Positions 56,530 to 64,000 of a DNA stretch of 64,000 nucleotides are shown piece after piece. Position 1 is the stretch's first letter; the number at the start of each line of letters is the position of its first letter. The notes below the pieces were generated by a model. It worked only from the letters and a program-made list of their open reading frames with translations. It was not told where the DNA came from and ran no database searches. The translations under genes were made by a program, and so were the position numbers. Origin of the DNA: Psychromarinibacter sediminicola (GTDB lineage Bacteria; Pseudomonadota; Alphaproteobacteria; Rhodobacterales; Rhodobacteraceae); the NCBI RefSeq assembly GCF_029168335.1, contig NZ_JARGYC010000002.1, positions 1 through 64,000 of the forward strand. Direction: 5' to 3'.

Positions 56530-56719
56530 GAGTGCATCGTGTGACTGCGAATGAATACGACGGGCTCTGGGGGCTCTGGGGGGATCGTCTCGTCGGTCCC
56601 GCCATTCGTCCTCGGCCGTCTCGGCCGGTTCGGGGAAGGTCGGGGCGCCGCGAGGGGCGCCGGGCGGAACCGGGGAGAGAGTGTGAGCGAGCGAGCCGGT
56701 TCCGCCCTGGCAACCGCGC

Positions 56720-56935
56720 TCAGGCGGCGTGGCGCAGCTCCGGCGCGGCCGGCATGTTGGCGATGCTGGTGACGTTGGCCGGGGCGCTGCGCACCGTGGC
56801 GAAGGTCAGCGTGGGCTGCTGCCGGCGGTCGCGCGCACGGGGGGCGTCGTCGGCGAAGATGTTGTCGACCTTGCAGGAGGCCAGGCTTTCCAGGGCGGCG
56901 ATGCGGCCGGCGCGGGCTTTTTCCAGAAGGGTCAT
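56720..56935 (-). CDS. Small protein 3 of a three-gene series, unknown function
   Basis: 71 residues, MTLLEKARAGRIAALESLAS at the start and PAAPELRHAA at the end; one cysteine. Codons are GC-ending as in real genes here, and AACGGAG lies 8-12 bases upstream. Its leader shares ACGAACGGAG with the next small gene and its 3' end shares CACGCCGCCTGAGC with the third. No known family recognised. Lies near a type I secretion pair. Confidence 0.6.
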   Translation of the reverse strand: MTLLEKARAGRIAALESLASCKVDNIFADDAPRARDRRQQPTLTFATVRSAPANVTSIANMPAAPELRHAA

Positions 56936-56998
56936 GATCTCTACTCCGTTCGTGTGTGTGTTTGATTGCGTTCGTTGCGGTCGGGTCAGGCGACCTGA

Positions 56999-57184
56999 TT
57001 AAGCGACCTGGGCCTGGCCCGCCGCGCCGTGGACGAAGAACACGCCGCGCAGCGTGCGCACCATGCGGGTGCGGCGCTTGAGCGCCGAGATCGAGACGAC
57101 GTTGCCACCGGGGCCGGCGGGCCGGTCGTCGTTGGCGGCGGTGTGCGGGGCAACGTTCGGGAAGCTTATCATTTCGGTTTGCAT
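56999..57184 (-). CDS. Small protein 2 of a three-gene series, unknown function
   Basis: 61 residues: MQTEMISFPNVAPHTAANDD, a basic middle (ALKRRTRMVRTLRGVFF) and GAAGQAQVA at the end. The ribosome binding site is close to ideal (AACGGAGGTCACA before ATG), which strongly supports translation. The gap to gene 3 is 63 bp. No family recognised. Confidence 0.62.
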   Translation of the reverse strand: MQTEMISFPNVAPHTAANDDRPAGPGGNVVSISALKRRTRMVRTLRGVFFVHGAAGQAQVA

Positions 57185-57235
57185 TGTGACCTCCGTTCGT
57201 TCTGGCTGATTTGGAATTCTTGCGTGTGTCTTGGC

Positions 57236-57424
57236 TCAGGCGGCGTGCGGCATGTCGAGCGGCTCGCGCCGGTGATCGCGTTCGATTTCGAACAGCGTGT
57301 CGATCAGGCCGCCGGTCACGGGCGGCAGGTCGGCGCCGCCGCCGCGCGGCTGATCCTGGGTGTCTTCGCCACGACGCCGCCGGGCCTCGTCGATCTCGCC
57401 CTTTTTGAAGATCTTGGCAGTCAT
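57236..57424 (-). CDS. Small protein 1 of a three-gene series, unknown function
   Basis: 62 residues: MTAKIFKKGEIDEARRRRGE, a Gly-rich middle and LDMPHAA at the end. AAGGAAAAG precedes the ATG. Charged, without a signal peptide or membrane helix. It is the first gene of the series and would be nearest to a promoter in the AT-richer stretch upstream. No family recognised. Confidence 0.6.
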   Translation of the reverse strand: MTAKIFKKGEIDEARRRRGEDTQDQPRGGGADLPPVTGGLIDTLFEIERDHRREPLDMPHAA

Positions 57425-57922
57425 TGTTCTTTTCCTTGTCTTCGGTCGTTCATCCCAAGTTCGACTTCACTGGCGAATGATGGCCGAAATCGACGGCAAT
57501 TATGGCGAGATTGTGCAAGTCCGTAAAAAATCCCTATATGCGAGTTTTTCTCATTTTGTTCGCGTTAAGCGGTGCCCCATCGCTGTCCGAATTCGGAAAT
57601 AATCGTGGCGAAAAGTGGGTAATATCCAAATTAGATCGACAAAGCATGGGTTTACCTACCTAAAAGGAGATGCCCTTTTCGGAGAATCAGCCCGGATTCA
57701 GGTCTCGGTTGCGGGGTGAATCGCCCACACGCAGAGGTTGATTCCACGATTATGGCGGCCTGAAAGGCGGTGGCAATGGCCGCTGAAGCGGGGTGGACCG
57801 TTAAGAATTGAGGTATCTCTGCCCCCGCGATGTACCGGTTTCGTCTTGGTCGGGGGACCGCGGCGGGGAAACAAGGCAGCGGCGCGGCGCCGGCCGACCT
57901 CCGGACCGGCGCACGGCCGGGG
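57425..57922. other. 498-bp intergenic region, AT-rich in its left half
   Basis: Lies between the small-gene series and the type I secretion pair. Bases 57480-57680 are clearly richer in A+T than the rest of the window, which suits promoters. A 12-bp palindrome TCCGAATTCGGA is at 57586-57597. I see no supported gene. Confidence 0.5.
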
Positions 57923-59224
57923 TCAGCTCTCGCGGAATGCCCGGGAGAAGTAGTCGGTCAGCGGCTTGACCAGATAGGCCAGCGGCGTGCGGTCGGCGGT
58001 GCGGATGAACGCCTCCACCGGCATGCCGGGGATCAGCGTCAGGCCCTCGGGGATCCTGTCCAGCTCCGCCTCCGGCAGCTCCAGCTCGGCGCGGTAGTAG
58101 CTGAGCCCCGCCTGTTCGTCGGTGAAGGCGTCGGCGGAGATTTTCACCACGGTGCCGGTCAGTTCCGGCGTGTTGCGGCTGTCGAAGGCGGAAAAGCGCA
58201 GCACCACCTCCTGCCCGGCGAAGACCTCGTCGATATCGGTGGGCGACACCCGCACCATGATCACCAGCGGCCGGTCCTGCGGGATCAGGTACAGCACCGG
58301 GTCCGCCGGCCGGATCACCGAGCGCGGGGTGAAGACCGTCTTGCCGTAGACCACGCCGGAGACCGGCGCGCGGATGTCCAGCCGCGCCAGCCGCTCCAGC
58401 AGCGACTGGCGCTGCTCGGCCAGTTCCAGCTCGCGGTATTTCAGGTCGGTGAGTTCGGAATTCGCGGTTTCGCGCCGGGTCGTCGCCAGCTTCAGGATCT
58501 CGATGTCGATCTCGGTGATCCGCTCCTGCGCCAGGCCCCGCTGCGCGGTCAGCTCGCCCATCGTGCCGGTCAGCCGCGATTCCTCGCGCTGCAACGACAG
58601 CACCGTGCTGCCCTGGGCCAGCCCGCCCGACAACAGCCCTTCCTGCTTTTCCAGCTCGGCGCTGACCAGCGCGTGCTGACGCTCCAGCGCCGACTGCTGG
58701 GCGACGATCCCCTCGACCTGGGTCTCGATCTGCAGCTTGCGCTTTTCAAGCTGCTCGATCTCGCGCGCGAGCGTCTCCTTGCGGGCCTCGAACAGGCTTT
58801 GCTGGCCGTCGATCAGGTCCTGCACCTCGGGCCGGTCGGCCGCGGCGGCCAGCAGTTCCGGGTCGAAGGTGATCTCTTCGGCGTCGTCGCGCTCGGCCTC
58901 CAGACGGCCGCGGCGGGCCATCAGCTCGAACAGCTGGCTTTCGACGATGGCAAGCTCGGAACGCAGGAGCGTCGGGTCGAGCCGGACGAGGATTTCGCCG
59001 GCCTCGACATATTCGCCTTCCTCGACCGCGATCTCCTCGACCACGCCGCCGTCGGGGTGCTGGACCACCTGGCGGTTCTGGTCGACCTCGACCCGGCCGG
59101 AGGCGACGACGGCGCCGGCGATCTGGCTGAACACGGCCCAGCCGCCGAAGCCCAGCACCAGCGTCGCCAGCGCCACGGCGCCGATGACCAGGTAGCGGCG
59201 GGGCGAGAGGGGGTCGCTGCTCAT
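57923..59224 (-). CDS. HlyD-family periplasmic adaptor of type I secretion
   Basis: 433 residues. One N-terminal membrane helix (LVIGAVALATLVLGFGGWAV), a biotinyl-lipoyl-like half (QVVQHPDGGVVEEIAVEEGE), a long coiled coil (about 110-270), then LDIRAPVSGVVYG and the barrel part, ending in the HlyD C-terminal signature PEGLTLIPGMPVEAFIRT. Its ATG overlaps the stop of the ABC gene (ATGA). No TolC-like outer-membrane protein is in the window. Confidence 0.92.
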   Translation of the reverse strand: MSSDPLSPRRYLVIGAVALATLVLGFGGWAVFSQIAGAVVASGRVEVDQNRQVVQHPDGGVVEEIAVEEGEYVEAGEILVRLDPTLLRSELAIVESQLFELMARRGRLEAERDDAEEITFDPELLAAAADRPEVQDLIDGQQSLFEARKETLAREIEQLEKRKLQIETQVEGIVAQQSALERQHALVSAELEKQEGLLSGGLAQGSTVLSLQREESRLTGTMGELTAQRGLAQERITEIDIEILKLATTRRETANSELTDLKYRELELAEQRQSLLERLARLDIRAPVSGVVYGKTVFTPRSVIRPADPVLYLIPQDRPLVIMVRVSPTDIDEVFAGQEVVLRFSAFDSRNTPELTGTVVKISADAFTDEQAGLSYYRAELELPEAELDRIPEGLTLIPGMPVEAFIRTADRTPLAYLVKPLTDYFSRAFRES

Positions 59225-60957
59225 ACCGTACCTCCGGGGCCGGCGCTCTGCCGCACCTGCTGGTAGTTCTGCAGCACCTCCTTCATCACCGCGTCGCGCG
59301 GGCCGTAGGCGCGGCGCGCGCCGCCGTCGAGCACCAGCAGGGTCTCGCATTCCTCGATCGCGGCGGGGCGGTGGGCCATGATGATGACCGAGCGGTTGTC
59401 GTCCTTGATGGCGCGGATCGCCTTGTTCAGCGCGACCGAGCCCTCGTTGTCGAGATTGGAGTTCGGCTCGTCCAGCACAAGGATGACGGGCTCGCCGTAC
59501 ATCGCGCGGGCCAGACCGATGCGCTGAATCTGGCCGCCGGACAGGCGCCCGCCGCCGGCCGTCACCCGGGTGTCGTAGCCGTCGGGCAGCTTCAGGATCA
59601 TCTCGTGCGCCGCCGCCTTCTTCGCCGCGGCGACGATCTGTTCGGCGTCGGGCGTCTGGCTGAGGCGCGAGATATTCTCGGCGATGGTACCGTCGAACAG
59701 CTGCACCCGCTGCGGCAGATAGCCGATATAGCAGCCCAGAACGTCGGGGTCGTAATTGTCGAGCGCGGCGCCGTCGAGCCGGATCTTGCCGCCCGCGGGC
59801 CGCCAGACGCCGGTGATGGCGCGCGCCAGCGTCGACTTGCCCGAGCCGGAGGGGCCGATCACGCCCATCGCCTGCCCGGCCTGAAGCTGGAAGCTGACGA
59901 GCCGCAGGCTGGCCTGCTGTTCCCCCGGCGGGATCACGGTGAGCTGTTCCGCCGTCAGGTTTGCCTTGGGCACCGGCAAGGGCGTGCGCGGCGTGTCCTC
60001 GGGCACCTCGGCCAGCAGTTCGGCCAGCGTGCGCCAGCCCTTCATCGCGCGCTGGATCGAGGGCCACTGGCCGATCGCCAGGTCGAGCGGCGCCAGCGCG
60101 CGGCCCAGAAGGATCGACGCCGCGATCATCGCGCCCGGCGTCAGCCCGGCGGTCAGCACCAGGTAGGCGCCGAGGCCCAGCATCGCCGATTGCAGGAACA
60201 GGCGGAACGTCTTGGACAGGACCGAGAAGCCGCCGGACCGGTCGCTGGACAGAAGCCCGTCGGTCAGCGCCCGGCTGCGCGCCGCGTTCCAGCGGCTGAA
60301 CGCGGCCTCCTGCATGCCCAGCGCGCGGATCAGTTCCGCCTCGGTGCGGATCTGCTCGGCCACCTGCTCGGCCTGCAGGGTGGCGGCGTTGGATTGCTGC
60401 ACCGGCTGCGCGGTGCGGATCTGGTTCAGGACGGTGATCGCGACCAGGATGCCGCCGCCGACCACCGCCAGCGCGCCGAGCCACGGGTGGAACAGCGCGA
60501 TGCCGAGGAGAAAGACGGGCGTCCAGGGAATGTCGAACAGGGCGGCGAAGACCGGCGAGGCCAGCAGGCGCTGTACCGCTTCCAGGTCGCGCAGCGCGTT
60601 CGCGGCGGGGGCGTGGCCGTGGACCAGCGCGGCCTTGCGGATCATGGCGGCGAAGACCCGGTGGTCGAGCCGGTTCTGGAACCGCGCGCCGATCCGGGCC
60701 AGAACCCGGCCGCGGACATAGTCCAGAAGGCCCATCATCGCGAACAGGAACGCCATGACGATGACCAGCGCCAGCAGCGTCGCCTCGGACCGGCTGCCCA
60801 GCACCCGGTCGTAGACCTGCAGCATGAACAGCGGCCCCGTCAGCATCAACAGGTTGACGAAGAAGCTGAACACGCCCACGAAGACGAACAGCGAGCGGTT
60901 TTCCGCCCGCGCCGCCCGGAGCTCCGCCAGCCCTTGAACTCTTTCACGTTGCCGCAT
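59221..60957 (-). CDS. Type I secretion ABC transporter (PrtD type)
   Basis: 578 residues from ATG 60957; starts at 61002 or 61041 would add 15 or 28 residues. Six-helix membrane domain (FVGVFSFFVNLLMLTGPLFM, MLQVYDRVLGSRSEATLLAL), then the ATPase: Walker A GPSGSGKST, signature RLSGGQIQRIGLARA, Walker B VILVLDEPNSNLD and the His switch MAHRPA. PrtD-type exporters secrete RTX proteases and S-layer-like proteins with a C-terminal signal; no RTX substrate is seen nearby. Confidence 0.9.
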   Translation of the reverse strand: MRQRERVQGLAELRAARAENRSLFVFVGVFSFFVNLLMLTGPLFMLQVYDRVLGSRSEATLLALVIVMAFLFAMMGLLDYVRGRVLARIGARFQNRLDHRVFAAMIRKAALVHGHAPAANALRDLEAVQRLLASPVFAALFDIPWTPVFLLGIALFHPWLGALAVVGGGILVAITVLNQIRTAQPVQQSNAATLQAEQVAEQIRTEAELIRALGMQEAAFSRWNAARSRALTDGLLSSDRSGGFSVLSKTFRLFLQSAMLGLGAYLVLTAGLTPGAMIAASILLGRALAPLDLAIGQWPSIQRAMKGWRTLAELLAEVPEDTPRTPLPVPKANLTAEQLTVIPPGEQQASLRLVSFQLQAGQAMGVIGPSGSGKSTLARAITGVWRPAGGKIRLDGAALDNYDPDVLGCYIGYLPQRVQLFDGTIAENISRLSQTPDAEQIVAAAKKAAAHEMILKLPDGYDTRVTAGGGRLSGGQIQRIGLARAMYGEPVILVLDEPNSNLDNEGSVALNKAIRAIKDDNRSVIIMAHRPAAIEECETLLVLDGGARRAYGPRDAVMKEVLQNYQQVRQSAGPGGTV

Positions 60958-61099
60958 TTTCTTCCATTTACCGAAGCGCGCCCCCGGGGCGCCACGGCGC
61001 ATGTCGCCAATCGGCCACAAAACGGTCGTCGCGAAACCCATAGCATCTGTCTTGCCGGCCGTCTTGCCCTATGTCTTGTTAAAACATCGAGAATGAATC

Positions 61100-61870
61100 G
61101 TGTCGCGCCACCCTGTTTCCATGCCTGACCGCCTGTTCCGCCGCCTCTTGCTGGTCTCGGTGCTCTTCGTCGCAGCCTGCGCCGCGCCGGAGGTGACCCA
61201 GACGATCAACGACCCCTACGAGGAGCAGAACCGGGCCGTCCACGAATTCAACAAGCAGGTCACCCGCACCGTGCTGAAGCCGCTGACCGCGGGCGCGGGC
61301 AGCGGCGACGGCAAGCCCGGATTCGTGCTGAAGACCGTCGGAAACTTTGCCGGCAACGTCGATACGCCGCGCATGATCGTGAACGACATCCTGCAGGCGA
61401 ACCCGGAGGATGCCGCGCACAACACCGTGCGGTTCCTGATCAATACCACCTTCGGGATCGCCGGGCTGTTCGACCCGGCCACCGCCTGGGGCCTGCCGGA
61501 ACGGCCCAGCGACTTCGGCGAGACGCTGCATGTCTGGGGCGCGGCCGAGGGCGCCTATGTGGAATTGCCGATCAAGGGGCCGTCGACCTCGCGCGATACC
61601 GCCGGGATGTTCGTCGACTTCTTCCTGAACCCGCTGAGCACCGTCGTGCCGGCGCCGGAGCGCTATGCGATTCCGGCCAGCAACATCGTGGCCGACATGA
61701 CCTCGCTGGTGGAATACAGCGATTCGATCAGCGAGGTGCTGGACAGTTCCGCCGACAGCTATGCACAAGCGCGTTTGCTGTACTTGCAGAACCGGCGTTT
61801 TCAACTAGGTCAGAGTGGTCCCGCGGAGGAGGAGATCGACCCCTTCGCCCTCGATACCGAAGGATTCTAG
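61100..61870 (+). CDS. mlaA: MlaA (VacJ) lipoprotein
   Basis: Outer-membrane part of the Mla system that removes phospholipids from the outer leaflet. 256 residues from GTG 61100; ATG 61121 (MPDRLFRR) is an alternative. Lipobox LFVAACAAP, then NDPYEEQNRAVHEFN, FLINTTFGIAGLFDPAT and DFGETLHVWG, all family-typical. mlaC follows by one base. Confidence 0.93.
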   Translation: MSRHPVSMPDRLFRRLLLVSVLFVAACAAPEVTQTINDPYEEQNRAVHEFNKQVTRTVLKPLTAGAGSGDGKPGFVLKTVGNFAGNVDTPRMIVNDILQANPEDAAHNTVRFLINTTFGIAGLFDPATAWGLPERPSDFGETLHVWGAAEGAYVELPIKGPSTSRDTAGMFVDFFLNPLSTVVPAPERYAIPASNIVADMTSLVEYSDSISEVLDSSADSYAQARLLYLQNRRFQLGQSGPAEEEIDPFALDTEGF

Positions 61871-61871
61871 C

Positions 61872-62474
61872 ATGTCTCTGATTTCACGCCGTTCGTTCGT
61901 ATCCGCGCTGGCGGCCCTGCCGGTGCTGTCGATGCTGCCGCGCCCCGCCCTTGCGCTGTCGCCGCCGGCGGCCGAATCGCTGGTGGACAAGGCCGTGGCC
62001 GAGATCAACCAGGCGATCGCGGCGGGCGGGTCCGAAGCGGCGATCATCGACCGGTTCGTCCGGATCTTCGCGCGCTATGCCGACGAATCCTATATCGCGG
62101 CCTATGCGATGGGCCCGGCCGCGCGGCAGGCGAGCGCGGCGCAGCGGCAGGCCTTCAGCCAGGCGTTCCGCAGCTACATCACCGCCAAATACGGCCGCCG
62201 CTTCCGCGAGTTCGTGGGCGGCACGGTGACGGTCAGCCGGTCGAAGGCGGTGAAGACTTGGGTCGAGGTCTATGCGCAGGTGAACCTGCCGGGCGAGGCG
62301 CCCTTCGCCGTGACCTTCTATGTCTCGGACCGGACCGGGCAGCCGCTGTTCTTCAACATCGCCGTGGAAGGCGTGAGCATGCTGCTGCAGGAGCGCGAGG
62401 AGATCGGCGCGATGCTGGATCAGAACCGCGGCAATATCGACGCGGTGATCGCGCAGCTGCGCCAGGCGACCTGA
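61872..62474 (+). CDS. mlaC: MlaC (Ttg2D) periplasmic phospholipid carrier
   Basis: 200 residues. A Tat-like leader (SRRSFVSALAAL) ends near ALALS; the mature part has IDRFVRIFARYADESYIAAY, FRSYITAKYGRRFREFVGG and NIAVEGVSMLLQEREEIGAM, the MlaC domain. Ferries phospholipid between MlaA and the MlaFEDB complex, whose genes are not in the window. Confidence 0.92.
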   Translation: MSLISRRSFVSALAALPVLSMLPRPALALSPPAAESLVDKAVAEINQAIAAGGSEAAIIDRFVRIFARYADESYIAAYAMGPAARQASAAQRQAFSQAFRSYITAKYGRRFREFVGGTVTVSRSKAVKTWVEVYAQVNLPGEAPFAVTFYVSDRTGQPLFFNIAVEGVSMLLQEREEIGAMLDQNRGNIDAVIAQLRQAT

Positions 62475-62496
62475 GCCGGCGCGTTTCCCGACATGA

Positions 62497-62670
62497 CATG
62501 ACGGGCCGCCGTCCCGGCCAGCGGCCGGGGCGGGCTCAGCGGTTCGGCGCCCCGAGGATCGAATCGAGCACGTCGTTGATCACCATGACGGGCCGCCGTC
62601 CCGGCCAGCGGCCGGGGCGGGCTCAGCGGTTCGGCGCCCCGAGGATCGAATCGAGCACGTCGTTGATCAC
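62497..62670. repeat. Exact 87-bp tandem duplication
   Basis: Bases 62497-62583 and 62584-62670 are identical. The right copy contains the last 15 codons of the penicillin-binding protein gene with its stop and following GC-rich hairpin; the left copy repeats them as a non-coding remnant. Reading both copies base by base I find no difference. Confidence 0.92.
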
Positions 62671-64000
62671 GCGGTCGGCCATCGTGTCGCCGCGGCCGCT
62701 GTCCTGCTGCGGCGGCGGGGCGGTCGGCACCGGGTCGGGCGCGTTGCGGGGCGGCATCTGGCCCGGGTCGATCATCGGCAGCGGGCGCACCGGCAGCTCG
62801 GCATGGACCCGGCCCATCACCTCGCCCCAGATCTCCGCCGGCAGGCCGCCGCCGGTCACGCCGGTCAAGGGCGTGTTGTCGTCATACCCCATCCAGACGC
62901 CGGCCACGTAGTCGGCCGTGAAGCCCAGGAACCAGGCGTCGCGGGCCGCCTGGGTCGTGCCGGTCTTGCCCGCCGCTTCGCGGTCCGGCAGCCGGGCGCG
63001 GCCGCCGGTGCCGCGCTCCACCACCTGGCTCATCATGTAGATCAGTTGCCGCGCGGCGCTCTCCGAGATCACCCGCTCGCCCATGCCGCCGGCCTGGTCC
63101 ATCAAGGGCGCGTCGTCGCCGATCAGGTGCAGTTCCAGAAGGCCATAGGGCGTGACCGACGAGCCGCCGTTCAGGATGCCGGCATAGGCGCCCGTCATCT
63201 CCAGCAGCGTCGATTCCGAGGTGCCCAGCGCCAGCGCCGGGCCGGCGGCGAGGTCGGAGACGATGCCGAAATCCTCGGCGACGTGGCGCACCTTGTCGCG
63301 GCCGACGGCCTCGGAGACGCGGACGGCGGGGACGTTCAGAGAATGGGTCAGCGCCTCGGTCAGCGTCACCTCGCCCTTGTAGTCGCGCGAGTAGTTCTTG
63401 GGCGACCACGGTCCGGAGCCCGGCACGTTGATGGTCAGCGGCGCGTCCATGACGGTGTCGTCATAGCGCCAGCCGAGCTCCAGCGCGGTGGCGTAGACGA
63501 AGGGCTTGAAGGCGCTGCCGGTCTGGCGTTTCGCCATGATCGCGCGGTTGAACTGCCCCGCGACCCCCTTGAAGCGGCGGCCGCCCACCATCGCGCGCAC
63601 CGCGCCGTCGGCGGACATCACCACGATGGCGGCCTGGACCTTCGAGCCTTCCTTCAGTTTCGCCTCGAACACGGCGGCGAGCGCCTCTTCGGCGGCGGTC
63701 TGGATGCTCTGGTCGAAAGTGGTGCGGATGACCACGTCCTCGGTCGTCTCGCGGGTCAGGAAGCCGGGGCCCGCATCCATCACCCAGTCGGCGAAATAGC
63801 CGCCGGCGCGCGCCTCGGCCGCCGCCGACAGCTCGGCCGGCGCGCCGGAGGCATGGGCGTATTCGGCATCGGTCAGGTAGCCCTGGTCGTGCATCAGCGA
63901 CAGCACCACGCCGGCGCGGTCCTGCGCGCGTTCCAGGCTGGCGGTGGGGGCGTAGCGGCTGGGCGCGGTCAGGAGCCCCGCCAGCATCGCCGCCTCGGGC
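62623..64000 (-). CDS. Class A penicillin-binding protein (PBP1A type), 5' end beyond window
   Basis: Only the C-terminal 458 residues are in the window; the frame runs open to the edge. The visible part begins in the end of the glycosyltransferase domain (EAAMLAGLLTAPSRYAPT), passes a linker, and has the transpeptidase motifs TGSAFKPFVYA (S-x-x-K), THSLNVPAVR (S-x-N) and GKTGTTQAARDAWFLGF (K-T-G). A Pro-rich tail (GQMPPRNAPDPVPTAPPP) ends before the stop. Polymerises and crosslinks peptidoglycan. The gene's 3' end is in an 87-bp tandem repeat. Confidence 0.93.
   Translation of the reverse strand, partial: PEAAMLAGLLTAPSRYAPTASLERAQDRAGVVLSLMHDQGYLTDAEYAHASGAPAELSAAAEARAGGYFADWVMDAGPGFLTRETTEDVVIRTTFDQSIQTAAEEALAAVFEAKLKEGSKVQAAIVVMSADGAVRAMVGGRRFKGVAGQFNRAIMAKRQTGSAFKPFVYATALELGWRYDDTVMDAPLTINVPGSGPWSPKNYSRDYKGEVTLTEALTHSLNVPAVRVSEAVGRDKVRHVAEDFGIVSDLAAGPALALGTSESTLLEMTGAYAGILNGGSSVTPYGLLELHLIGDDAPLMDQAGGMGERVISESAARQLIYMMSQVVERGTGGRARLPDREAAGKTGTTQAARDAWFLGFTADYVAGVWMGYDDNTPLTGVTGGGLPAEIWGEVMGRVHAELPVRPLPMIDPGQMPPRNAPDPVPTAPPPQQDSGRGDTMADRVINDVLDSILGAPNR

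Noticed and set aside
56467-56719. Small frames on the + strand after the carbonic anhydrase gene
   Set aside because: Low-complexity Gly/Arg-rich translations in several frames with no ribosome binding site; more likely untranslated.
57738-57953. 71-codon frame upstream of the HlyD gene end
   Set aside because: Arg/Gly-rich with no family match, overlapping the 3' end of the HlyD gene in antisense; region looks intergenic.

Overview
The window is GC-rich (roughly two-thirds or more G+C) chromosomal DNA from an alphaproteobacterium, most likely a Rhodobacteraceae member. Pointers are: the dapA/smpB neighbourhood; rpoZ followed by a single long RelA/SpoT gene, a DUF2062 gene and pdxJ; a cytochrome c'; a DUF2794 protein; an Irr-type ICE box in front of mbfA; and an alphaproteobacterial LexA box (GAAC-N7-GAAC) in front of an imuB-like gene. 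I saw no tRNA or rRNA gene, insertion sequence, prophage or CRISPR array. Gene names are read from protein motifs without any database search. || Layout. 1-7 kb is housekeeping: tyrS and anmK (divergent), a soluble lytic transglycosylase, dapA, a small potassium-channel-like protein and smpB. 7-24 kb is the most unusual part. It is a divergent, tightly overlapped accessory cluster around an IclR regulator. It holds six family III CoA-transferases, two pairs of 2-hydroxyacyl-CoA dehydratase-like subunits, one MFS transporter and one complete TRAP transporter. The dehydratase-like proteins keep the family fold signatures but appear to have lost the cysteines that normally hold the [4Fe-4S] cluster, and no activator ATPase is present in the window. 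The substrate is unknown. || 24-34 kb: a secreted double PRC-barrel protein, rnhA, DUF3429, a methyltransferase, ispH, a YqaA-like membrane protein, a NYN-domain protein, folK, then the stringent-response and vitamin B6 block rpoZ-rsh-DUF2062-pdxJ. 34-40 kb: a four-gene overlapped operon with a molybdenum hydroxylase (FAD subunit plus fused 2Fe-2S/Mo subunit), a 6-hydroxynicotinate-reductase-like protein and a UPF0280 protein, suggesting reduction or oxidation of an N-heterocycle. 40-50 kb: small operons including both formaldehyde-detoxification enzymes (S-formylglutathione hydrolase and class III alcohol dehydrogenase), membrane-bound ferritin MbfA, transporters, a TetR regulator, a second NYN protein, a SecD-head-like protein, an I78 inhibitor and cytochrome c'. 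|| 50-64 kb: LexA-controlled imuB; a 570-bp intergenic region with two structured repeat elements; a DUF2794 gene followed by three consecutive perfect palindromes; a M17 aminopeptidase coupled to an NlpC/P60 hydrolase; beta-carbonic anhydrase; three small genes with similar leaders beside a type I secretion ABC/HlyD pair; mlaA-mlaC for outer-membrane lipid asymmetry; and a class A penicillin-binding protein cut by the window end, whose 3' end lies in an exact 87-bp tandem duplication.
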